The translations under genes and the position numbers were made by a program. From contig DATBMY010000043.1 of assembly GCA_036554605.1 (NCBI GenBank), forward strand, positions 1 through 27,906: a stretch of DNA of 27,906 nucleotides. Direction: 5' to 3'. Positions 7,027 to 14,527 of this stretch are shown piece after piece. The stretch is from DATBMY01 sp036554605 (GTDB lineage Bacteria > Acidobacteriota > Blastocatellia > UBA7656). How positions within the stretch are numbered: the stretch's first letter is position 1; each line of letters starts with the position of its first letter. A model generated the notes under the pieces. The model saw only the letters and a program-made list of their open reading frames with translations, searched no databases and had not been told where the DNA came from.

Positions 7027-7572
7027 ATGGCGGCAAGATTAAGGGAACGGTACAAGAGCGAAATAATCCCGGCGCTGATGAAAGAGTTCAGTTATAAAAA
7101 CATCATGGCCGTGCCGAAGATCGAGAAGATAATACTCAATATGGGCGTGGGCCGTGAGGCGCAGTCAAACCCCAAGGTCTTCGATCAGGCGGCTATGGAG
7201 CTGTCGACGATATCGGGCCAGAAGCCGGTGATCACCAAGGCCAAGAAGTCTATCGCGGCTTTCAAGCTGCGTGCCGGGATGCCGGTCGGCATAGCGGTGA
7301 CGCTGCGCGGCGAGCGGATGTACGAGTTCCTTGATCGCTTTATTAACGCGGTGCTTCCGCGCGTGCGCGATTTTCGCGGGGTCAGCCCGCGCGCGTTCGA
7401 CGGGCGGGGCAATTACACGATAGGCATTAAGGACCAGTTGATTTTCCCCGAGATCGACTTCAATAAAGTCGACCGAACGCGGGGCATGAACATATCGATT
7501 GTAACGACGGCGCGCACTGATGAAGAAGGCCGCGCCCTTCTTCGCCAGTTCGGAATGCCGTTCATGAAGTAG
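7027..7572 (+). CDS. rplE: 50S ribosomal protein L5
   Basis: L5 carries 5S rRNA into the central protuberance. The 181-residue product matches the family's 178-185. It has MAVPKIEKIILNMGVGREAQ, SGQKPVITKAKKSIAAFKLR, GMPVGIAVTLRGERMYEFLD and RDFRGVSPRAFDGRGNYTIG. The ATG follows AAGGAG directly (spacing 1-2 bases), so the candidate pseudoknot just upstream could affect access to it. Confidence 0.97.
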   Translation: MAARLRERYKSEIIPALMKEFSYKNIMAVPKIEKIILNMGVGREAQSNPKVFDQAAMELSTISGQKPVITKAKKSIAAFKLRAGMPVGIAVTLRGERMYEFLDRFINAVLPRVRDFRGVSPRAFDGRGNYTIGIKDQLIFPEIDFNKVDRTRGMNISIVTTARTDEEGRALLRQFGMPFMK

Positions 7573-7600
7573 GGGTCAGGGGCCAGGGGTCAGGGGTCAG
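7573..7600. repeat. Tandem heptads (one strong arm), rplE-rpsN gap
   Basis: Four exact in-phase units start right after the rplE stop: GGGTCAG, GGGCCAG, GGGTCAG, GGGTCAG. The expected reverse-complement arm is poor here. Downstream sequence to 7662 has only short palindromes such as GCCGGCGACAGGCCGCC. It looks like an element that has lost or diverged in its right arm. Confidence 0.85.
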
Positions 7601-7662
7601 CGTAGGAACATCCTTCGCTGGCTGCCGGCGACAGGCCGCCAGACACCTATCACCGAGGAGCG

Positions 7663-7947
7663 ATGGCAAGATTATCATCAATGCACAAAGCTAATGAGCT
7701 GAAGCGCGCTCTGGAGAACGCCAGAGCCCGCGTAAAGGAGCAGTATGGTTCGGCGGGAAAGAAGGCCGTCAAGCGGGCGAAGAGCGAAGGGATGAATCTC
7801 AACGTTTTTACTTCGCGCGTCCACAATCGCTGTCGCCGTTGCGGTCGCGGTCGCGGGTATCTGCGCAAGTTCGCGCTTTGCCGGATCTGCTTCCGCGACC
7901 TGTCGCTTGAGGGGCACGTCCCGGGCGTAACAAAATCGAGCTGGTAA
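7663..7947 (+). CDS. rpsN: 30S ribosomal protein S14, zinc-ribbon type with extended N-terminus
   Basis: S14 helps assemble the 30S head. The C-terminal part (HNRCRRCGRGRGYLRKFALC, RICFRDLSLEGHVPG, VTKSSW) is a clear zinc-type S14 with Cys57, Cys60, Cys73 and Cys76. Zinc-type S14 is normally about 61 residues and the zinc-free form about 100. This one is 94, with about 50 basic, helix-prone residues before the ribbon, so it combines features of both. GAGGAG precedes the ATG, supporting the long start. Confidence 0.93.
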   Translation: MARLSSMHKANELKRALENARARVKEQYGSAGKKAVKRAKSEGMNLNVFTSRVHNRCRRCGRGRGYLRKFALCRICFRDLSLEGHVPGVTKSSW

Positions 7948-7956
7948 AATGGAAGC

Positions 7957-8067
7957 GGTCGGTGTCCGGTGTCCGGTGGCCGGCGAGGGGTTATCTGAGA
8001 TTTGAATAGGCAAATTTGAGATACGAGGCTCGCTGACCCCTGACCCTTGACTGCTGACCCCTGATTT
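7957..8067. repeat. Chimeric heptad element, rpsN-rpsH gap
   Basis: The left arm (7957-7984) is GGTCGGT, GTCCGGT, GTCCGGT, GGCCGGC. The right arm (8033-8067) is CTGACCC, CTGACCC, TTGACTG, CTGACCC, CTGATTT. These are different heptad families, so the outer arms do not pair well. The AT-rich core with GAGATTTGAA and CAAATTTGAGA can fold on itself. Confidence 0.82.
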
Positions 8068-8078
8068 CAGGAGAGGCA

Positions 8079-8471
8079 ATGACAGATCCAATCGCGGATA
8101 TGCTGACTCGCATACGAAATGCTTACGCGGCGAAGCACCAGAAGGTTGATGTGCCGCTGTCGAAGCTCAAGATCGAGATAGCGCGAATCCTTAAAGAAGA
8201 AGGGTTCATAAACAATTTCAAGGTGATCGGCGAGGGACCCCGGCGCAACATTCGCGTCTATCTGCGCTATGGCCAGAAGGGCGAGCAGGTGATCACCGCG
8301 CTTGAGCGAGTGTCAAAGCCCGGCTGCCGCGTCTATGTCGGGAGCCAGACGGTGCCGAAAGTGCTCGGCGGGCTGGGCATAAATATCCTTTCGACCTCGC
8401 GCGGCGTCATGACCGACCGGCGCGCCCGGCGCGAACGCGTGGGTGGCGAGATACTCTGCCGGGTCTATTAA
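8079..8471 (+). CDS. rpsH: 30S ribosomal protein S8
   Basis: S8 is a primary binder of 16S helix 21 and, in E. coli, represses the spc operon. The 130-residue product is typical. It begins MTDPIADMLTRIRNAYAAKH and ends with the signature LGGLGINILSTSRGVMTDRR followed by GGEILCRVY. AGGAG is well placed before the ATG. The rplF start is 41 bases after the stop. Confidence 0.97.
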   Translation: MTDPIADMLTRIRNAYAAKHQKVDVPLSKLKIEIARILKEEGFINNFKVIGEGPRRNIRVYLRYGQKGEQVITALERVSKPGCRVYVGSQTVPKVLGGLGINILSTSRGVMTDRRARRERVGGEILCRVY

Positions 8472-8511
8472 TGTAGCGGCCGCCCTGAGCGTGCCGCCTG
8501 GAGTTGATTCG

Positions 8512-9066
8512 ATGTCGAGAATTGGTAAAAAGCCGATAGCTATTCCAAAAGGCGTAAAGGTAAATTTCAATGATGGCGCGGCTGAGGTTGCCGGGCCAAA
8601 AGGTACGCTCACCGTTCGGCTGCCCGAGGGCGTGAAGCTGAAAGATGAGGATGGACTTCTGATAGTCGAGCGCCAGTCGGATGAGTTCGCCGCGCTGCAC
8701 GGGCTCGCGCGCGCGCTATTACAGAACGCGGTTACCGGCGTGACCGAAGGGTACGTGCGCCAGCTCGATATAGTTGGTGTCGGTTATAAAGCCGAGCTAC
8801 AGAACCGGCGGGTGATATTCAACCTCGGCTATTCGCACCCGATAGAGTTCCCGCTGCCCAAGGGGATTGACGTAAAGATCGAGCGCGTCAACAAGCCGAT
8901 TCAACAGTATCAGACGACGCTCACGCTGACGGGCATTGACCGCCAGCAGATCGGTCAGGTGGCGGCCGACATGCGCAGCCTGCGCCGCCCCGATCCCTAT
9001 AAAGGCAAGGGCGTGCGCTACGCCAACGAAGTGCTGAAGCTCAAGCCGGGCAAGACCGGCAAGTAG
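8512..9066 (+). CDS. rplF: 50S ribosomal protein L6
   Basis: L6 is a two-domain protein near the factor-binding site. The start is the ATG at 8512 (MSRIGKKPIAIPKGVKVNF) behind GGAG. A longer in-frame start overlapping rpsH is rejected. The product has 184 residues. Diagnostic stretches are GLARALLQNAVTGVTEGY, GVGYKAELQNRRVIFNLGYS and RRPDPYKGKGVRYANEVLKL. It lies 10 bases before rplR. Confidence 0.97.
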   Translation: MSRIGKKPIAIPKGVKVNFNDGAAEVAGPKGTLTVRLPEGVKLKDEDGLLIVERQSDEFAALHGLARALLQNAVTGVTEGYVRQLDIVGVGYKAELQNRRVIFNLGYSHPIEFPLPKGIDVKIERVNKPIQQYQTTLTLTGIDRQQIGQVAADMRSLRRPDPYKGKGVRYANEVLKLKPGKTGK

Positions 9067-9076
9067 GTGAAACGAG

Positions 9077-9436
9077 ATGGCAAGAAAAACAAACGAAGAG
9101 ATTCGGGAAGCAGTACATAAGCGAATCAGGAGAAAGATACAGGGGAGCCAAGAGCGCCCGCGCCTGGCGGTATTTCGAAGCGTAAACCATATCTACGCGC
9201 AGATCATCGACGATTCGAATGGCGTGACGCTCGTAGCGGCTTCGTCGAATGAACCGGACCAGCGCGGTCGCACCGGCGGCAACGTCTCGGCGGCGCGCGA
9301 CGTCGGCAAGCTTATCGCCGAGCGCGCCAAGGCTAAGGGAATAAACCGCGTCGTCTTTGACCGCGGCGGTTACATATATCATGGTCGCGTGCGCAGCCTC
9401 GCGGAAGCGGCGCGCGAAGCAGGCCTGGAGTTCTAA
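9077..9436 (+). CDS. rplR: 50S ribosomal protein L18
   Basis: L18 binds 5S rRNA with L5. The 119-residue product has the standard family pattern: basic RRKIQGSQERPRLAVFRSVN at the N-terminus, IYAQIIDDSNGVTLVAASS, and the C-terminal FDRGGYIYHGRVRSLAEAAR. AAACGAG precedes the ATG. It follows rplF closely. Confidence 0.97.
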   Translation: MARKTNEEIREAVHKRIRRKIQGSQERPRLAVFRSVNHIYAQIIDDSNGVTLVAASSNEPDQRGRTGGNVSAARDVGKLIAERAKAKGINRVVFDRGGYIYHGRVRSLAEAAREAGLEF

Positions 9437-9508
9437 TCAGGGACCGGGAGCCAGCAGTGGCCGGGGATTTGAAGTATGATCTTCCCCGACGCCTGACCCC
9501 CGACCCCT
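9437..9508. repeat. Heptad inverted-repeat element, rplR-rpsE gap
   Basis: The left arm has degenerate TCAGGGA, CCGGGAG, CCAGCAG, TGGCCGG heptads. The core includes GGGGATTTGAAGTATGATCTTCCCC, whose GGGGA and TCCCC ends pair. The right arm has GCCTGAC and CCCCGAC copies. It ends at CTGGGG, next to the rpsE start. Confidence 0.7.
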
Positions 9509-9518
9509 CTGGGGAATT

Positions 9519-10022
9519 ATGGAACGTATAGATGCATCGGGACTCGATCTGAAGGATCAGGTCATATCAATCAACCGCGTGACCAAGGTGGTCAAGGGCG
9601 GTAAGAACCTTTCATTCGCCGCGCTGGTAGTGGTCGGAAACGAGAACGGTATCGTGGGCTTCGGCTCTGGCAAAGCGCGCGAAGTGCCGCTCGCCATCAA
9701 GAAAGGTATAGAGGCGGCCAAGAAGAACCTTATACGCGTGCCGCTGGCGGGCAATACGATTCCGCACCAGATCATCGGCGAGTTCGGATCGGGTCGCGTG
9801 ATGCTCAAGCCCGCGCCCGAAGGGACGGGCGTGATTGCGGGCGGAGCGGTCCGCGCAGTCATGCAGCTTGTCGGCGTGCGCGACGTGGTCACAAAATCGA
9901 TCGGCACGTCGAATCCTCATAACGTGATTAGAGCGACTTTCGAGGGGCTGCGCGAGCTTAAAGACCCGACGGTCGTCGCGAGGCTGCGCCGTCAGGTCGT
10001 CGAAGAAGCGCAGACGGCATAA
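9519..10022 (+). CDS. rpsE: 30S ribosomal protein S5
   Basis: S5 lies at the back of the 30S body and affects decoding accuracy. The 167-residue product has the dsRNA-binding-like N-domain (LKDQVISINRVTKVVKGGKN, then LSFAALVVVGNENGIVGFGS) and the C-domain (GTGVIAGGAVRAVMQLVGVR and IGTSNPHNVIRATFEGL). GGGG lies 5 bases before the ATG. Confidence 0.97.
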   Translation: MERIDASGLDLKDQVISINRVTKVVKGGKNLSFAALVVVGNENGIVGFGSGKAREVPLAIKKGIEAAKKNLIRVPLAGNTIPHQIIGEFGSGRVMLKPAPEGTGVIAGGAVRAVMQLVGVRDVVTKSIGTSNPHNVIRATFEGLRELKDPTVVARLRRQVVEEAQTA

Positions 10023-10027
10023 CACCG

Positions 10028-10069
10028 GAGTGGTGAATTTTAGATCTGAAATCTTAGATTTGAAATTCA
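10028..10069. repeat. AT-rich palindromic heptad core, rpsE-rpmD gap
   Basis: The gap contains AGATCTG, AAATCTT, AGATTTG, AAATTCA in phase. A perfect TGAATTT/AAATTCA pair (10034-10040 with 10063-10069) encloses smaller palindromes. This resembles the cores of the nested elements elsewhere without their GC-rich outer arms. Confidence 0.7.
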
Positions 10070-10097
10070 TCCTTCCAGAAGCGGAGGGGTCTTAAAA

Positions 10098-10298
10098 ATG
10101 TCGGCCAATAAGGAAGCATCGGGCCAGAAGATAAAGATAGAGTGGTATCGTTCGACCATCGCGACACCGAAGGCGCACAAGACCATAGTGCGCAGTCTCG
10201 GGCTCACGAAGCTCAACCAGGTTGTTGAGCGCCCCGACACTCCCTCGATTCGCGGCATGGTCAAAAAGGTCCCGCACTTGCTGAGGATTATTGAATAG
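10098..10298 (+). CDS. rpmD: 50S ribosomal protein L30
   Basis: L30 is a small 50S protein at the back of the subunit. The product has 66 residues. After a short extra N-terminus (MSANKEASGQ) comes the core KIKIEWYRSTIATPKAHKTI, then VRSLGLTKLNQVVERPDTPS and IRGMVKKVPHLLRI. GGAGGGG is about 10 bases before the ATG. It is followed 7 bases later by rplO. Confidence 0.95.
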   Translation: MSANKEASGQKIKIEWYRSTIATPKAHKTIVRSLGLTKLNQVVERPDTPSIRGMVKKVPHLLRIIE

Positions 10299-10305
10299 GT
10301 GAATC

Positions 10306-10809
10306 ATGGCGATAGGCATACACAGCATCGGAGCGCCTAAAGGCGCAAATCGGAACAAGAAACGCGTAGGGCGCGGTCCCGGCTCGGGGCTGGGCAAGAC
10401 CTCGGGGCGAGGCCACAAGGGGCAGAAATCGCGATCAGGCTATTCGAGCCGCCCGGGCTTTGAAGGCGGACAGATGCCGCTTCAGCGGAGGCTCCCCAAG
10501 CGCGGGTTCACAAACACTTTCAAAAAGCAGTGGCTCGAAGTGAAGCTGTCGGACCTTGAAAAGAGGTTCGAGGCGGGCGAGGATGTAACGCCCGAGCTAA
10601 TGGCCGAGCGCGGGATAATAAAGAAGAGCCACCTGGCGCGTTTTCATGGCGTGGTCGTGCTGGGCGGCGGCGAGCTTGCGAAAGGGCTCAATGTTACCGC
10701 GCATCGCTTCAGCCGCGGCGCTCGCGAGAAGATAGAGAAGGCGGGCGGGCGCGCAACACTGGTTGAGCGCGCAACCGCTGTGGATGAGGCTGCGCCGCGG
10801 CAGGAATAG
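10306..10809 (+). CDS. rplO: 50S ribosomal protein L15
   Basis: L15 binds 23S rRNA late in assembly through a long glycine/arginine-rich extension. The 167-residue product shows KRVGRGPGSGLGKTSGRGHK and RSGYSSRPGFEGGQMPLQRR, then PKRGFTNTF. The C-terminal domain ends KIEKAGGRATLVE, followed by about 15 extra residues beyond the usual end. A hairpin lies between it and secY. Confidence 0.97.
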   Translation: MAIGIHSIGAPKGANRNKKRVGRGPGSGLGKTSGRGHKGQKSRSGYSSRPGFEGGQMPLQRRLPKRGFTNTFKKQWLEVKLSDLEKRFEAGEDVTPELMAERGIIKKSHLARFHGVVVLGGGELAKGLNVTAHRFSRGAREKIEKAGGRATLVERATAVDEAAPRQE

Positions 10810-10824
10810 TGCTAAATTAGATAA

Positions 10825-10856
10825 CGCGGGGCTGGCAGGATTGCTCGGGCCCCGCG
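10825..10856 (+). terminator. Hairpin between rplO and secY (weak terminator, attenuator or processing site)
   Basis: A perfect 8-bp stem, CGCGGGGC (10825-10832) with GCCCCGCG (10849-10856), has a 16-base loop. No U-run follows, so it is not a standard intrinsic terminator. It could reduce read-through into secY or mark an RNA-processing point. No heptad arrays are present here. Confidence 0.4.
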
Positions 10857-10903
10857 ATTGCCCGCCCGGGTTGTGTCATTAGTAGTAAAGGGGTTTCAAG
10901 CTG

Positions 10904-12358
10904 ATGATCGAGAATTTCTTCAACAGTATTCGCAACGTCTTTTCGATTCCCGACCTGAGAAAGCGCGTGCTGTTTACCCTCTCCATGCTTGCGGTCTATC
11001 GCATAGGGTCGCACGTCGACTCGCCGGGGCTCGACCGGGTGGTGCTGGCGAATCTATGGGATCAGGGCGCGCTGCACCAGAGTCTCGCCGGGGTTATGGA
11101 CCTCTTCTCGGGGGGGAACTTCAAAGTCGTCTCGATCTTCGCGCTTGGAATCACTCCCTACATAACCGCCTCGATCATCCTGCAATTGATGACCGTCGTC
11201 AGCACCCGGTTAAAGGCGCTTCAAGAAGAAGGTGAACTCGGCCGGCGCAAGATCAACCAGTATACGCGCTACCTGGCCGTAGTGCTTTGCGCCGTACAAT
11301 CGTTTGGCATCGCCGTGTGGCTGCAAAACCAGTACGTCGGCACGAGCCCGCTCGTACCGAACCGCGGCATCGGTTTCGTTGCGATGACGATGCTGACGCT
11401 TACGACCGGTACGACCTTCATTATGTGGCTCGGCGAGCAGATAACCGAGCGAGGCGTGGGCAACGGCATAAGCTTGATCATATTCGCCGGCATTGTGCTG
11501 AGGCTGCCGTCCGCGGCCCAGACTATTTACGAGAAGCTGACCGGCGCGGGCACAGCCCAGGCGCTTGGCGTGATCCTGCTGGTAGTGGTGATGATACTCA
11601 TCATTGCCGCGATAGTCTTCGTCGAGCGCGGCTTCCGCAAGATACCGATAAACCATGCGCGACGGCTCGTCGGCCGCCAGACCGTGCCGCAGCAGCAGAC
11701 CCACATGCCGCTGAAGGTCAACATGGGCGGGGTCATCCCGGTCATCTTCGCCTCTTCGATACTGGCCTTCCCGCAGACTATTTTGACCTTCGTCGTCAAC
11801 GATCCTAATGCGACCGAAGGGTGGCAGGGCTGGCTGGTAAGGCTCGCGAGCGAGATGAGCGGCCAGGGGCATCCGCTGCATTACCTGATTTATTCGGCCG
11901 CGATAATGTTCTTCACCTTCTTTTACGTCTCGATCATATTCAACACGGACGAGGTGGCGAACAACCTGCGCAAGAACGGCGCGTTTATCCCCGGCATACG
12001 ACCCGGCAAGCGTACGGCCGACTACCTGAACGAGATTTTGACCCGCCTGACAACGGTGGGCGCAGTCTATCTGGCGGTCGTGGCGCTGCTGCCTCAGTTC
12101 CTGCTGTCGGGCTTTCAATTCCAGTACCTGCCCTTTATAGGACCGTCGCTTGACGAGTTGCTGCGCGGCAACCCGATCACTTCATGGATGGCCACCGGAA
12201 TAGGCGTTGATTTCTTCTTCGGCGGCACGAGCCTGCTGATCGTGATAGGCGTGGCGATGGACACGATGAACCAGATAGAGTCGCAGCTCATCATGCGTCA
12301 CTATGACGGATTCCTCGGGCCGCGCGGGCGCAGGCTGCGCGGGCGACGGAGCTTCTAG
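10904..12358 (+). CDS. secY: Protein translocase subunit SecY
   Basis: SecY is the channel-forming membrane subunit of the SecYEG translocon. The 484-residue product is a little longer than the usual 430-445. The N-terminal amphipathic segment IENFFNSIRNVFSIPDLRKR leads into the first membrane helix. About ten hydrophobic segments follow. Family motifs include GITPYITASIILQLM, EGELGRRKINQYTRYLAVVL, GVIPVIFASSILAFP and NTDEVANNLRKNGAFIPGIR. The tail MDTMNQIESQLIMRHYDGFL is typical. AAAGGGG lies upstream of the ATG. It is followed 9 bases later by adk. Confidence 0.98.
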   Translation: MIENFFNSIRNVFSIPDLRKRVLFTLSMLAVYRIGSHVDSPGLDRVVLANLWDQGALHQSLAGVMDLFSGGNFKVVSIFALGITPYITASIILQLMTVVSTRLKALQEEGELGRRKINQYTRYLAVVLCAVQSFGIAVWLQNQYVGTSPLVPNRGIGFVAMTMLTLTTGTTFIMWLGEQITERGVGNGISLIIFAGIVLRLPSAAQTIYEKLTGAGTAQALGVILLVVVMILIIAAIVFVERGFRKIPINHARRLVGRQTVPQQQTHMPLKVNMGGVIPVIFASSILAFPQTILTFVVNDPNATEGWQGWLVRLASEMSGQGHPLHYLIYSAAIMFFTFFYVSIIFNTDEVANNLRKNGAFIPGIRPGKRTADYLNEILTRLTTVGAVYLAVVALLPQFLLSGFQFQYLPFIGPSLDELLRGNPITSWMATGIGVDFFFGGTSLLIVIGVAMDTMNQIESQLIMRHYDGFLGPRGRRLRGRRSF

Positions 12359-12367
12359 CGGAGGCTT

Positions 12368-13066
12368 ATGCCTGAGATCATTGTCTTGATGGGACCGCAG
12401 GGGGCGGGAAAGGGAACACAGGCCAAGGCGCTGGCCGAGCGATTGGGCCTTCAAATCATCGCGACCGGAGATATGCTGCGAGAGATTGCGCAGAGTGATA
12501 CGCCGCTCGGGCGCCAGGTGCGCGAAGTCCAGGCCGCGGGACAACTGGTTTCGGACGAAATACTGGCCGAAGTCGTGCGCGAACGACTTTGCCGCGGCGA
12601 TTGCGAGCGGGGATGCATACTCGATGGGTTCCCGAGGACTCTTCCTCAGGCCCGGCTGCTTGAGCGAGTTGCCCAGGAGCGCGGCAGCCGCATCGTGGTT
12701 ATCGAGATAGAGGTTCCGCGCGAAATGCTCTTTAAACGGTTGACCGGCAGGCGCACCTGCTCGGCCTGCGCGGCGATATATCACGTCGAGTTTAAGCCGC
12801 CGCGACAAAAGGATGTATGCGACCTGGATGGCGCGCCGTTGTATGTTCGTTCCGACGATACGGAAGAGGCCATCAGACAGAGGCTGGCGCTTTATGACGA
12901 GAAGACCCGGCCCATCCTCGATTACTATGCGGAATCGAACCGGCTCCGCAGGGTCGACGGCACGGGATCTCCGGGCGAGGTCGCCGATCGCATCGCTTCC
13001 GTGGTGAGTAATCACGTCGCGGCGGCGGGCGAAAGCCGTTCGGTGAACGAAGATGCGCAGAATTGA
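12368..13066 (+). CDS. adk: Adenylate kinase, zinc-lid type
   Basis: Adenylate kinase interconverts ATP + AMP and 2 ADP in the cytoplasm. The P-loop is GPQGAGKGT (residues 9-17) and the AMP-site motif is DGFPRTLPQA. The LID domain has Cys131, Cys134, Cys151 and Asp154, the three-Cys-plus-Asp zinc set seen in Bacillus-type enzymes. The product has 232 residues, with about 15 extra polar residues at the C-terminus. GGAGG is well placed before the ATG. Its position between secY and map is the classic order. Confidence 0.97.
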   Translation: MPEIIVLMGPQGAGKGTQAKALAERLGLQIIATGDMLREIAQSDTPLGRQVREVQAAGQLVSDEILAEVVRERLCRGDCERGCILDGFPRTLPQARLLERVAQERGSRIVVIEIEVPREMLFKRLTGRRTCSACAAIYHVEFKPPRQKDVCDLDGAPLYVRSDDTEEAIRQRLALYDEKTRPILDYYAESNRLRRVDGTGSPGEVADRIASVVSNHVAAAGESRSVNEDAQN

Positions 13067-13093
13067 CGACTCTGCGCGACGCGGGCGTACTTT

Positions 13094-13870
13094 ATGATCA
13101 TCCGAAAATCAAAGGCCGAGATCGCGAAGATGCACCATGCCGGCCAGATTGTGGCACGTGTGCTCAGACGACTCTCTTCGATGGTTGAACCTGGTATAAC
13201 GACGCGGGAACTCGACTTCGAGGCGGAGCGAATGATACGCGAGGCCGGCGCTGTCCCTACCTTCAAGGGCTATCACGGTTACCCCGCTTCGATATGCGCG
13301 TCGGTAAACGATGAGGTGGTCCACGGGATCCCGGGCACCCGGAAGCTCCGCGAGGGGGACATAATCGGGATAGATTGCGGAGCCACCTACATGGGATACG
13401 TAGGCGATTCAGCCGTCACTGTCGCGGTCGGCAAGGTAAGCGATGAAGTCGAGCGATTGATGGAAGTCACTCGCGAATCGCTTCAGCAGGCGATAGAAAA
13501 GTGCCGGGTCGGTAACCGGCTCGGGGACGTATGCAATGCCGTTCAGGCATATGTAGAACCGCAGGGGTATTCGGTCGTAAGAAACTACTGCGGGCACGGC
13601 ATCGGCCGCGCCATGCACGAAGAGCCTCAGGTGCCGAACTACGGCAGGCCAGGGACTGGCCCGGTTCTGCGCGAAGGCTGGGTGCTTGCTATCGAGCCGA
13701 TGATTAATCTGGGACGCCACGACGTGAAGGTTCTGGCCGATGGGTGGACCGTGATTACTCTGGACGGAAGGCCCTCGGCTCACTTTGAGCACACGGTGGC
13801 GATTACCGCTGACGGCCCGCATGTCTTAACCGCGCTCGACCCGGTGGCCGAAGGCAACGCGGTTGCGTGA
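13094..13870 (+). CDS. map: Methionine aminopeptidase, type I
   Basis: This enzyme removes the initiator methionine from new proteins. The 258-residue product has the pita-bread fold without the zinc-finger extension. Metal ligands are Asp94, Asp105, His168, Glu201 and Glu232, seen in IGIDCGATYMGYVGDSA, GHGIGRAMHEEPQVPNYG, AIEPMINLG and HFEHTVAIT. His77 (VVHGIP) is the conserved active-site histidine. It starts 27 bases after adk. The next gene is rpmJ, with no infA between them. Confidence 0.97.
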   Translation: MIIRKSKAEIAKMHHAGQIVARVLRRLSSMVEPGITTRELDFEAERMIREAGAVPTFKGYHGYPASICASVNDEVVHGIPGTRKLREGDIIGIDCGATYMGYVGDSAVTVAVGKVSDEVERLMEVTRESLQQAIEKCRVGNRLGDVCNAVQAYVEPQGYSVVRNYCGHGIGRAMHEEPQVPNYGRPGTGPVLREGWVLAIEPMINLGRHDVKVLADGWTVITLDGRPSAHFEHTVAITADGPHVLTALDPVAEGNAVA

Positions 13871-13954
13871 TAAGAGGTCGGATGCTAGAATAACTGTTTC
13901 TTGTGCGCGAGGTTTTCTTATCCTATCGCTTATGTCAGGGGAAGGAAGTGAGAG

Positions 13955-14068
13955 ATGAAAGTCAGGGCATCGGTAAAGAAAATGTGTGATAACTGCAAGA
14001 TCATTCATCGCCGCGGCGTGGTGCGAGTGATCTGCACCAACCCGAAGCATAAACAGCGACAAGGGTAA
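13955..14068 (+). CDS. rpmJ: 50S ribosomal protein L36, zinc type
   Basis: This is a 37-residue protein: MKVRASVKKMCDNCKIIHRR followed by GVVRVICTNPKHKQRQG. Cys11, Cys14, Cys27 and His32 form the zinc site of the C+ form of L36. GGAAG lies about 9 bases before the ATG. It sits between map and rpsM as usual for the spc/alpha junction. The 84-base gap before it holds no infA coding sequence. Confidence 0.96.
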   Translation: MKVRASVKKMCDNCKIIHRRGVVRVICTNPKHKQRQG

Positions 14069-14086
14069 GCATCTTACGGAGGAGTG

Positions 14087-14470
14087 ATGGCACGCATATC
14101 AGGTGTGGACCTGCCGGCAAATAAGAGAGCCGAGATCGGTCTTACGTACATATATGGGATCGGGCGTTCGCGCGCCAACAAGATACTTGAAGAGGCCGGG
14201 GTAAGCATTGATAAGCGCATTCGCGAGCTGAGCGAAGAGGAAGTCAATCGCATCCGCGGCGTAATTGACCAGCAGGGGATGGTCGAGGGCGATCTTCGCA
14301 AGCAGGTTCAGATGGACATCAAGCGGTTGATGGACATCGGCTGCTACCGCGGTTTGCGCCATCGCCGCGGGCTGCCTGTTCGAGGTCAGCGCACGCACAC
14401 CAACGCGCGCACCCGCAAGGGACCGCGCCGCGCCACCATCGCCAAGAAGAAGGCGCCAGGCAAGAAGTAA
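14087..14470 (+). CDS. rpsM: 30S ribosomal protein S13
   Basis: S13 is a 30S head protein that contacts the P-site tRNA and 50S bridges. The ATG at 14087 (MARISGVDLPANKRAEIGLT) lies just after GGAGGAG; a GTG one codon earlier overlaps that site and is rejected. The product has 127 residues. It contains YIYGIGRSRANKILEEAGV, DIGCYRGLRHRRGLPVRGQR and the basic tail TNARTRKGPRR. The terminal KKKAPGKK is rich in lysine. Confidence 0.97.
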   Translation: MARISGVDLPANKRAEIGLTYIYGIGRSRANKILEEAGVSIDKRIRELSEEEVNRIRGVIDQQGMVEGDLRKQVQMDIKRLMDIGCYRGLRHRRGLPVRGQRTHTNARTRKGPRRATIAKKKAPGKK

Positions 14471-14474
14471 TACC

Positions 14475-14523
14475 GGTGGTCAGCTATGGTCGCTGACCAG
14501 GGACTACTGACCACTGAGAACTG
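14475..14523. repeat. Short heptad inverted repeat, rpsM-rpsK gap
   Basis: GGTGGTC, AGCTATG, GTCGCTG on the left and ACTACTG, ACCACTG, AGAACTG on the right form a compact imperfect hairpin. The consensus matches the GTCAGTG family of the rplB-rpsS element. The right arm ends next to the rpsK start. Confidence 0.75.
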
Positions 14524-14527
14524 ATAT

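Noticed and set aside
7573..8067. Heptad arrays considered as a CRISPR array
   Set aside because: The units are 7 bp, adjacent and without spacers, and they form inverted arms. No cas gene is nearby.
11210..12118. Long - strand open frame inside secY
   Set aside because: It lies wholly within secY, is rich in Arg and His as expected of antisense GC-rich DNA, and has no recognisable family.
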